Source: Reclinomonas americana ATCC 50394 | Lineage: Eukaryota; Jakobida; Jakobea; Jakobida | Length of the DNA stretch: 32,677 nt | Direction of reading: 5' to 3' | Assembly (NCBI GenBank): GCA_048213135.1 | Contig: PS015210.1 | Location: 1 to 32,677, forward strand | In this document: in pieces, positions 11,485-20,538 of the stretch | How the letters are laid out: every line of letters begins with the position of its first letter | How positions within the stretch are numbered: the first letter of the stretch is position 1 | Made by a program: the position numbers and the translations under genes | Notes under the pieces: generated by a model | Databases searched by the model: none | What the model was told of the DNA's origin: nothing | What the model saw: only the letters and a program-made list of their open reading frames with translations

Positions 11485-11711
11485 GTCGCCGCAAGAAAGG
11501 ACACAGAGACACGGAGACACGCGCGTATGTGTGGGACCACGAAGGAAGTGGGAAGGGGAGAGGAGAGCGCGGAGTGGGCGCCGTTGCGTGGCTCTCTCTC
11601 CGCGTTCGTTGCTTGTGTGTGTGTGATGACGTGTTCCCGCCACGGACATACGTTTCTGCATGGACAACTCCCTTTCCCGCACAATTCAACAGCAGCAGGC
11701 TGTACATGCCT
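11485..11711. other. Spacer between SBP2 stop and FHA-gene start
   Basis: This 227-nt spacer between two - strand genes contains short CA and GA tracts. No exon or polyadenylation signal was recognised. It should contain the FHA-gene promoter. Confidence 0.4.
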
Positions 11712-14700
11712 TCATTCATCATCATCAGTAGCAGCAGCAGGAGGAGGAGGTGGAGGAGAGGAAGGCAAAGGAAGAGGCTGTGCTTGCGCTAGCGCGTCCA
11801 CTGCAGCAGCTTGCGGATTCGCCAGTTCTTCTGCTTTCTGCTCCCACGCAGCGCGCAGTTCGGCAGCGCGACGGAGCACCTGCTTGAAGACTTGGTGGCC
11901 GCCCTCGGCACTCTTGATACCCACGCAGCTAATTTTGGTTCGGGTGTGCAGCGGTCGAGGCCGATGTCGACTCTTGGGCGTTGACGACGACGCCGCATCG
12001 CCACCACCGTCGTCCTCGTCCCCCGGTGGCTTCTCTTCCGTCAGCATGGCTCGGGTGAGCTGGTTGCGCGACAGGGCGAACACCACGGGAATGCGGTTTT
12101 TCTCGCAGCTGGCGAAAATCGTCGTCAGAATGTCGTCCAGGCCACCGGGTGCGGCGACCTTCTGCATGTTGGGCGCCATGATCACACACTTGACAGAGCT
12201 GGCACGGCAGCCGCGGGCAATCTCTCGCAAACCACACACGTAGCGACGTGACATGCGCGCCTGCGATCACGACCACGCTGGCGTGAGCCTCAACGACTGC
12301 TGGCACGCACACAGTCACACGCAACACTCCCCGAGTACCTTGACAGAATTGCGCTCGCGATTGCGCAGTTCATACTTGCGCAGCGTCTGCAGCAACTCCC
12401 ACACCATGCTGTCGAGATCGGCGGCCAGCTCCTGTCGCACAAATCTACCACGCGCACGTGAATATGCGTTTTGTCGGCGACAGCTCGTTCGCAAGCGGCA
12501 AAGCACGCAACTCTCGCACCACCATATTGTGGTACAGCCGGCAGTCGGCATCGAGTGGCAACGGCGGGAGCTCCGACGCCTTGAATGGCACTGCCTTTTC
12601 TTGCATCTTTCGCACGCCTACATCATCACCACTGGCACTGCTCTTCTCGCCACCTGCGTCGTCATCGGCATCATCACCGCCGCTGCCGCCGCTGCTGCTG
12701 CTGCTGTCGGCATCCGGAGGCAGCAGTCCAGCCGCCACAGCTCGTTCACGCAGCATTCTGTGTTTTTTCCGATTCAGTCAACGCGCATCCCCTCTGTGAG
12801 GTGTTGGGTCACTCACCGAGCTCGCTCCGCGCGGATAATCTTTTTCAGCGGCGTCGGTCGCTTCTTCTTGGTCTTCTCGATCACCACTTGCGCGTCGGTC
12901 AGGAAGCGACGGTACTTGCGCTGCAGGGCCAACAATACATGTTATTTTGAGGCAACAGTGGAGATGACAAAAGGAGCGGCACACCATCTTGTCCTGTCGC
13001 GAGACGGCCTCCTCGGTGTCGGAGAACGCCGATCGGCCACCCGTGGGAGCCGGTCGTCGAATACGCAACACTGTGACTGGTGTGGCACTTGAAGATGATC
13101 CTCCCCCAGCAGCCGCAGTTGCCGCAGTTGCCGCGGTTGTCATGGTGGTGGTGGTGGTTGTCGTCGACGTGGTGACGGCTGGTCGCTTGAGGCCCCACGC
13201 GTTGACAGGTGGCGCTCGTCCGGCCGTGACAGAGGGCACTGGAGAGGAGGCTGAGGCTGCCGGCTGCACCGCCCGTCGCGGCACTGATCGCGCCCGAGCA
13301 GCAGGAGGAGGCGTGGGTGGTGGTGTGCGTGAGGACGAGTCGCGTCGCTTGCCAATCACCATGACGTCGAAGAGTGTGAGGGCCTCGTTGTACTTTTTGA
13401 CGGGGGCCACCACCTGCGAAAAAAACAATGGTGAGTGAGCTGCACAGTGTGCTGGTGCACGCCACGCAAGAGCCACGTAACCTTGGGTGCTGCTGCTGCT
13501 GCCGCGGGTGGCGGTGGCGGCAGCGGCTGCGATTGTGGCGCCTCAGCGACGACCTCGCCCACTTGCTGCTGCTTCTGCTTCTTCTTCCGCTTCGCAGCGC
13601 CACCATGCAGCTTGTTGAACTGCTCGGCCTCGCGCTGCGCTCGCTTCATCTCCTCTCGCTGCTGCTCCAGGCGCTTCCGCTGCTCCTCGTAGTGTCGCGC
13701 TTGCTCCGACAGCAACAGATTGGTAACGGGAGCTGCAGTAGCAGCAGTGGCGGCGGTGGCGGCGGTGGCAGCTGTGCGTGGCCGACCCGGCGACGACGCG
13801 CCCTTGCCTGCCAACAGAGCGTCGCTGTACGAAGGTGGCCGAGTGGCCGACGAGGGCCGTGGCGGCGGTGGTNNNNNNNNNNNNNNNNNNNNNNNNNNNN
13901 NNNNNNNNNNNNNNNNNNNNNNNNNNNNNNNNNNNNNNNNNNNNNNNNNNNNNNNNNNNNNNNNNNNNNNNNNNNNNNNNNNNNNNNNNNNNNNNNNNNN
14001 NNNNNNNNNNNNNNNNNNNNNNNNNNNNNNNNNNNNNNNNNNNNNNNNNNNNNNNNNNNNNNNNNNNNNNNNNNNNNNNNNNNNNNNNNNNNNNNNNNNN
14101 NNNNNNNNNNNNNNNNNNNNNNNNNNNNNNNNNNNNNNNNNNNNNNNNNNNNNNNNNNNNNNNNNNNNNNNNNNNNNNNNNNNNNNNNNNNNNNNNNNNN
14201 NNNNNNNNNNNNNNNNNNNNNNNNNNNNNNNNNNNNNNNNNNNNNNNNNNNNNNNNNNNNNNNNNNNNNNNNNNNNNNNNNNNNNNNNNNNNNNNNNGGA
14301 GCGACAATCGATGGCACGACAGGTGGTGCAGGAGCAGGCGCGGGAACAGGCGACGGCTTGGCGGATGCCGTGCCGGCCAGCACCGCGGCGAACAGCGGCC
14401 GGGCGGGTTTCGGCGCCTCCTGAACAGTCACTGGAGCGGTGGCGGCAGCAGTAGCAGGCGGAGCGGGTGTGTTCTCCGTCTTGCTGTTCTTCTTCTTCTT
14501 CTTCTTGTTCCTGTTCTTGATCTCTGGTGGCGGTGGCGGTGGCGGCGGTGGCGGAGGAGGATGCAACGGGGCCGATCGCGGTCGAAACTCAACCACCGAC
14601 GCCACATCCAACGAGGCCAGCGATCGCGACACCGGTCTCGGATTGCGTCGCAACCAGTCGCCGACGGCCTCGTCCAGCGACAACGCCGTGGCCAGCAACG

Positions 14701-15946
14701 CCGAATCCGTGCGACACTCGGCCTGCACGATGAGCACAAGTCACACACACAAAAAAGGCGATCACTGACTGATGAGGAGGACAGGAGACGCAACAGCAAG
14801 AGCTGTCAGCGCACGAATGCCATCGGCGGTCAATCGACGAGCTCGCCACTCCGACAACGACGCATCGACNNNNNNNNNNNNNNNNNNNNNNNNNNNNNNN
14901 NNNNNNNNNNNNNNNNNNNNNNNNNNNNNNNNNNNNNNNNNNNNNNNNNNNNNNNNNNNNNNNNNNNNNNNNNNNNNNNNNNNNNNNNNNNNNNNNNNNN
15001 NNNNNNNNNNNNNNNNNNNNNNNNNNNNNNNNNNNNNNNNNNNNNNNNNNNNNNNNNNNNNNNNNNNNNNNNNNNNNNNNNNNNNNNNNNNNNNNNNNNN
15101 NNNNNNNNNNNNNNNNNNNNNNNNNNNNNNNNNNNNNNNNNNNNNNNNNNNNNNNNNNNNNNNNNNNNNNNNNNNNNNNNNNNNNNNNNNNNNNNNNNNN
15201 NNNNNNNNNNNNNNNNNNNNNNNNNNNNNNNNNNNNNNNNNNNNNNNNNNNNNNNNNNNNNNNNNNNNNNNNNNNNNNNNNNNNNNNNNNNNNNNNNNNN
15301 NNNNNNNNNNNNNNNNNNNNNNNNNNNNNNNNNNNNNNNNNNNNNNNNNNNNNNNNNNNNNNNNNNNNNNNNNNNNNNNNNNNNNNNNNNNNNNNNNNNN
15401 NNNNNNNNNNNNNNNNNNNNNNNNNNNNNNNGCTGTCGCCACTGTTCTTTGTTAATTGGTTGTGTGTGTGTGTGAGTGAGTAAGGGGAGAGCCTCTCTCA
15501 CAGGCGCATACAAACGCAACTCGGCGTCCAGCTGATCGACGACGCGAGGAAGGCGATCACACAGCTCCGCAAAGCACAGACATGCAGCGCGTGAGACGTT
15601 TCCGTGCTGATCGGACCATCTTTTTAAGAGAGAGAGTGAGTGAGTGAGAGAGAAGGGGAGGAGCGGTGCATGCGCAACTCCGGAGGGAACAGGCGACGAG
15701 TGACAGTCACTGTGTGAACGTGCGAAGTTAGTGTGGGAAGGAGTGGAGTGTGAGAGCGAGAGAGTGCGTGAGCGAAACAGAGAGCAGTGTGCGTCTCGTC
15801 TGCTGGTAGCGGACGGTTGCACAGGCTGTACACTTGCGCGACAGTGAGCATGATGATCTGAGGAGTGCGACGTTTGGTGCAGGACACCGACTTCGTTCTC
15901 TCTTCTGCGCAAGAGCAAGGTGCGCGTCTGGGGAATGATCGCGCAT
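11712..15946 (-). CDS. SECISBP2: SECIS-binding protein 2 with possible HEAT-like N-terminus
   Basis: SBP2 binds the SECIS element in selenoprotein mRNAs and recruits the selenocysteine elongation factor. Exons on the - strand: about 15946-15834, 15619-15502, gap, 14869-14795, 14722-14298, gap, 13872-13482, 13413-12985, 12920-12817, 12757-12512, 12444-12339, 12260-11712. The C-terminal L7Ae-type RNA-binding domain is unmistakable: GLREIARGC, VKCVIMAPNMQK, GGLDDILTTI and PVVFALSRNQLTRAM. Upstream is the SID-like block KKKRPTPLKKIIRAERAR, also conserved in SBP2. Between them, REFVRQELAADLDSMVWELL joins through a GTTGCG donor. The middle has Pro, Ala and Lys runs and a coiled coil (EEQRKRLEQQREEMKRAQRE). 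The two upstream exons look like helical repeats (RAACLCFAELCDRL). They join in frame with the exon containing the Pro/Lys runs, but a gene boundary in a gap is possible. The start is uncertain. Confidence 0.85.
13873..14297. other. Assembly gap (425 N) inside SBP2 middle region
   Basis: The left flank is a GGC/GGT tract (Pro-rich on the - strand) and the right flank encodes Pro/Ala/Val repeats. A gene boundary could be hidden here. Confidence 0.95.
14870..15431. other. Assembly gap (562 N) inside the helical-repeat part
   Basis: This gap separates two exons with helical-repeat character (ending 15502 and 14795 on the - strand). About 190 residues or several exons may be missing. Confidence 0.95.
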
Positions 15947-16389
15947 GCACGCATACAGACAGAGCATGCTCGTTTCTCCACTGCCACTGCTCCACGCAAC
16001 AAACACGCACACTGTTAGTCTTGCTGACAACACAAACACACTTCTCTCCTTCTTCTCTTCTCCTCTCCTTCTCCTCTCCTTCTTCGTCTCTGCTCATCTG
16101 TGCTCTGTCGTGACACACCTGCACTTCTATACACACGCACGCACACACACTCAACACGACTGTTGTCGCACACTGACGAAAAAAACGGAAAAAGATGCAC
16201 CTCTCTCTCTCTCACACACACACACACTCTCACACACACACACTCATGACCTTACACACACGCACATGCCACACACGACACACGAGAGATTCTCTTGTCT
16301 CTTGTGCGCCTGTGACGTCACGCTGACGCACATCGATTACGTCATCATCACTCGTCTCTCACACTCGCCCTCACAGCAGCAAGGTTATC
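15947..16389. promoter_or_regulatory. Divergent intergenic region, SBP2 / MLF
   Basis: The two genes are transcribed away from this stretch, so it must hold both promoters. It contains TTCTCTCCT tracts at 16038-16090 and CA/CT repeats at 16140-16260. A TGACGTCACGCTGACG segment at 16312-16327 contains a palindromic CRE/ATF-type core (TGACGTCA), and TTACGTCA follows at 16338. No TATA box is evident. The CRE reading is inference from motif shape only. Confidence 0.4.
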
Positions 16390-17606
16390 ATGGACAGCTT
16401 CTTCCGCGACCCATTCTTCAACTCGCCCTTTGCCAATGACCCGTTCTTCAGTGGCGGAGGAGGAGGTACTGCCTGGATTTGACAACTCTCTTTATTTGTT
16501 GTTTTGCTGACTTGTCTTCGTCACAGCACATCGCGCACACGCCTCCTCGCGCAGTGGACCTGTGGTAGAGGAGGTGGAGGAGGAAGAGGAGGATGATCGT
16601 CGCCACCATCATCATCACGCACAGCAGCAGCAGCAGCATCGGCATCATCACCATCACGCGCGACCAGTGGTCGAGGAACCCGACGATGATGACGATGCAG
16701 GAGGAGCAGCAGCAGCGCGGGATGATCAAGGTCGGCAACAGCAGAGACATGGCAGCCAGCGGGGTTTGTGCTTGTGAAGAGGAGGATCGCGATCGTTGCG
16801 ACTGACACTCTGTTCTTCTTCTGGATCAGATGGGTATGAACAGCAGCACCACTCGCATCGTCATCAGCACCGGCATCATCAGCATCATCACCATGGAGCG
16901 GATGCAGGTGCGGCTCTCTCGTGGGGGTCGGTGAAGGGGGTCATCTTGATATTGAATCGTCGCACGTGCAGGTGGTCCGTTCCGACAGGGACCGATGGTG
17001 CCGGGCGGCTTCTTTGGTGGTGGACTGCTCGGCGGTGGCGGCGGTGGTAGCCTCTTTGGTAGCATGCATGCGATGATGGACTCGATGATGGGCAACGCTT
17101 TCCGAGGTGAGTTTGTCAGATGAGCACCGTCTTTAATGGTCGCGCCTCAACATGTGCTCACGGAGGTTAGGCGCAGCCTTTGACGACGAGATGGTGTCGC
17201 CGCACGCGGCGTCGACACCCACCTCGCGCGTCATCTTCTCCAGCTCCACGCGCACCGTCAGTCACGGTGGCCCCGGCGGTGTCACCAGCGAGACGCAGAC
17301 AGTGTATCGCGACGGCCGCACGGGCACCGAGCAGGTGCGCATCAAGCGCACGATTGGCGACAAGAGCGTCACGCGTGAAGTGAAACGCGACGCTCTCACC
17401 GGCCAGCAGGAGCAAATTGATCGCATGGAGAACGTCCGCGAAGGTTTGTATCTTGAAAAATGGGAAAAAGGTGTGCACTGGCTGAAGCGTGCGCTCATGC
17501 AGAGGAGGCCGATCTGTTCGAGGAGGAGTTCCGTCAGCGTGTGGGTCGTCCGCGTCCATCAGTCGCCGGTCGCGCTATTGCAGGTGGCAGCAGTGGACGT
17601 CGATGA
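16390..17606 (+). CDS. Myeloid leukemia factor (MLF) family protein
   Basis: Six exons (16390-16465, 16527-16730, 16830-16907, 16972-17106, 17171-17443, 17503-17606) encode 289 residues. The start MDSFFRDPFFNSPFANDPFF resembles the DPFF-type N-terminus of MLF proteins. The C-terminal half carries the MLF core: SSSTRTVSHGGPGGVTSETQ, RIKRTIGDKSVTREVKRD, a TGQQEQIDRMENV stretch, and FEEEFRQRVGRPRP. MLF proteins shuttle between nucleus and cytoplasm and associate with chaperones and chromatin factors; the molecular role is poorly defined. Between the ends lie two exons of His/Gln and Asp/Glu runs and a Gly-rich/Met-rich exon. All five introns are phase 1, so every internal exon is a multiple of three and could be skipped or duplicated without frameshift. 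Its 3' end is 85 nt from the next start. Confidence 0.8.
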
Positions 17607-17691
17607 AAGAAGACTGACAGGACGGAAGAATGAACGAATCGCCCTGTGACTCTTGTGCTTGAAGAGAAGAGAGTGAGATAGAGAAAGCAAG

Positions 17692-20393
17692 ATGGTCTCT
17701 CGTCGCCTTCTGTGCCTCGTGGCAATGTGCGTGCTGCTGGTGGCACTCTCCACCTCGGCCACTCGTGTCCAAATCAATGACTCGGAGGCCATGCAGACGC
17801 GCGCCTCCTCAGTGAACACTGCCAATCTGCAGCTGCGCCAGGTGCAAGGTGAGCACCAAACAGAAAGAGAGAAAGCAAGAGACTGTGTGCGGAGAAAAGC
17901 GCACAAAAAATGCTCACTCTCTCTCACTCTCACTCGTGCATGTCAGTGGTTGTGCGACACGGTGATCGCACTCCCACCATGCCCATCAAGGCCCATCCCG
18001 TTGATGTTGCGCGCACTCACATCATCATTCATCTTTGTGATCATATTTGACCCCCATATGTAGTGGTTCTGTGATGAATCGCGCGTGCTGGCCGAGGACG
18101 ATCAGGGCGCAGCTGGAGTCACTCTGCACCCCGATCGTCTCTTCCGTCTGGCGTACTTGGAGGGCATTGATCATTTGCACGGGAACTGCAGCACGGGCCA
18201 GCTCACCAGTCTCGGCTACTCGCAGCATGTGACGCTCGGGCAGCGCATGGCGCGACAGTATGTGCAGACGGGATTCCTGTCGCCGTCGCTGTCGATGAGT
18301 GAGGTGTATGTGCGGAGCACGTCGATTCCGCGTACGCAGGCCAGCGCGCAGGGCTTCCTGCAGGGCATGTATCCGCCGACGACCCCCGCCGGTGGAGCCA
18401 TTCCGCTCATTCCGATTCACTTGGTCGACGATGATGTGGATGTTGCGTGATGCGGCAAGAGAGAGAGAGAGAGAGGGTGGTGTGAGACTAGGTGCTCACT
18501 CGCGATCCTGCAGCCGATGCACATTAACCAGAATGTGTGCCCGCGTGTCTACGAGGCCTATGTTGGTGGGTGGGGAGGAAGAGAGAGGAAGAGGGAGGGA
18601 AGGACGAAGAGTGACATGTGTGCCGGAGAAGCAGTGTGGGGGCGTGCTTTTGTATGGTCTCTTGTGGCTCGTGAGTGACATGTTGCAAACACTCTGACCT
18701 ATGCTCGTGCTTCTCTCTGTTCCTGCTGGTTAGTTGTGCCTCAATTATTCTTGCGGTTTGCATGACCTTGCTGCTCAGTTGTGAGTATTTCCGTGCCCCT
18801 CTCGACTTTGTGGGGAAGAACGTGCCTTCCTTCAGTCCTCTACTGACACCACCACCCGCAGAAATGTTCCTGCACAGCTCGCCAGCGCGCACCCGCCTGC
18901 TTGAGTTGATTGCGCCTTACACTTTCGAGATCATGAAGATCTTCCAGACTGGTGAGTGCCTCTCATCGATTCGTGGTCTCCCTTGGCAGTTTCTCACCCT
19001 GCGCTCCCCATCTGCAGACGATCCGTTCGAGGTAGACACCCCGCTCTCCTCCACAACTCTCTTTGTGTGTTGCTGCTGACCCAGTCAACTTCCCGCCAGG
19101 GCATCATCGCGTACGACAACCTCAAGTGCCGCACCTGCCACAACTTGCCGTACCCACCGGGCGTGACGCAGAACATGTACAACGCGCTGGAGAAGGCCTT
19201 CAACGAATTCACTGTGCTCGAGTTCAACTCCACCTCCTTCTCGCTGTCGCCGTTCTACACCGAGCTCCTGCAGAACATGCAGGCCGTCATGCGCGGCGAT
19301 CCGAAGCAGTTCAAGTTCCGCCTGTATTCGGTGAGCAGTGAACGGGGAGAGTAGTAGTAGTTGGTCTGGTGGTCGCTGTGCGGCGACTCACCTACGACGC
19401 CTGCAGGGACACGACACTTCGGTCGGCCCGCTGCTCGTGGCTCTCGGTGCGTACGACGGTATCTGGCCGCCGTACGCGTCGGATGTGACCATGGAGCTGT
19501 TGCAGGACCCAGCTGGTGAGGAAGAAGAGAGGGGGAAGAGGAAGAGAGGGAGAGAGGATGCCGCTTGTCGCATCTCAGCGGCTCTGCCCTGCTCGTTGTG
19601 CCAGTTCTTGTTGTTTCAGTCATTTCTCTTCTTGCTGTTCGTGTTCTCTGTTCCTTGTTTCGCTGCATTCTACCTGTTGCTCTTTCTAATTTTCCGCTTT
19701 TCTCTTCCTGCTTTCTGCTTTTCCTCGTTGCCTCAATGCATTCTGTCTGCTTCTTCCACTCCGCCATTCGCGCTCTTTCTCCTGTGCTTACTCTTCTTTC
19801 CTGCGCTCCTCTCTTCGTGCTCTGTCTTAATTGCCTCCGATGCGTACAGCGTGTCTCTCCTCTATTCCTCATGCGCTCTTCTTTTCTCGTCTTTCACTCT
19901 GCCGTTCGTGCTCTCTCCTGTTGCCTGTATGTGTGCTGCTTTTGTTGCTTTCTCTTAAGCTTGCACTCTGCACTTTGTGCTCCACCTTGTTTGCCCCCGC
20001 TGTGAACTGCGTGCTCTTTCATTGGTGTTCTCTCTAAACTTTGCCTCGCAGTATTCTGCATCTTGCCCTTCTTTTCTCATCTTCCACTCCGCCCTTTGTG
20101 TTGCCTCCCCCTTGCTTCCATGCTCTCTTTCTCCGCCCTTCTTCTCAATCTGTGCATCCACAGACTCGCAATTCTACGTGCACGTGACGTACCGCGGCAG
20201 CGACCTGCCACTGCCGGCGTGCGGCAACTCGGCCCTGTGCACCTTTGCTGCCTTCCAAAAGGCCCTCACTCGCGTGATCCCCGCCGACTTTGCGCAGGCA
20301 TGCAAGCTGAAGAACCCGCTGCTGCTCGACTGGGAGCACTACCGACCGGCACCGGCTGGCTCGCCCGTGCTGCACCGCGTGCGCCGCCCATAG
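17692..20393 (+). CDS. Secreted histidine acid phosphatase
   Basis: Nine exons (17692-17848, 17947-18005, 18064-18441, 18514-18565, 18862-18951, 19018-19031, 19100-19330, 19407-19515, 20164-20393) encode 439 residues. The N-terminus (LLCLVAMCVLLVALSTSA) is a signal peptide. The catalytic motif RHGDRTP follows at about residue 56 (nucleophilic His), and the second motif GHDTSVGPLL supplies the acid Asp. Also typical are VYVRSTSIPRTQASAQ and the STGQLTSLG segment, so this is histidine phosphatase clade 2. Wording is closest to the ACP6/lysosomal acid phosphatase group, acting on phosphomonoesters in the lumen or outside the cell. Cysteines suggest disulfides. Two donors are GTTGCG (18006, 18442). 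Exon 6 is only 14 nt. The last intron (648 nt) is filled with degenerate pyrimidine repeats. Confidence 0.88.
19516..20163 (+). repeat. Long pyrimidine-rich intron with degenerate repeats
   Basis: This intron of the acid phosphatase gene contains recurring variants of a CACTCYGCCNTTCGYGCTCT-like word (around 19760, 19897 and 20090) spaced by T/C-rich filler. It begins GTGAGG and ends CACAG. It has no coding character. Confidence 0.65.
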
Positions 20394-20538
20394 AGACAGC
20401 GTCAGCAATTACGCCCCTTCTTTTGTTTTGCGCGAGAAAGTGAAACCGCCACTGCATCATCACAACAACAGTGTGCTCGTGTTCACTCTGGATGAGCAAC
20501 GGGAGAGCCTTAAAATCACACACGCACACTCTCTTTTC

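Noticed and set aside
10150-12243. A 697-codon + strand frame
   Set aside because: It is antisense to the FHA and SBP2 exons and crosses a gap. GC-rich codon structure of the - strand genes leaves the opposite strand open.
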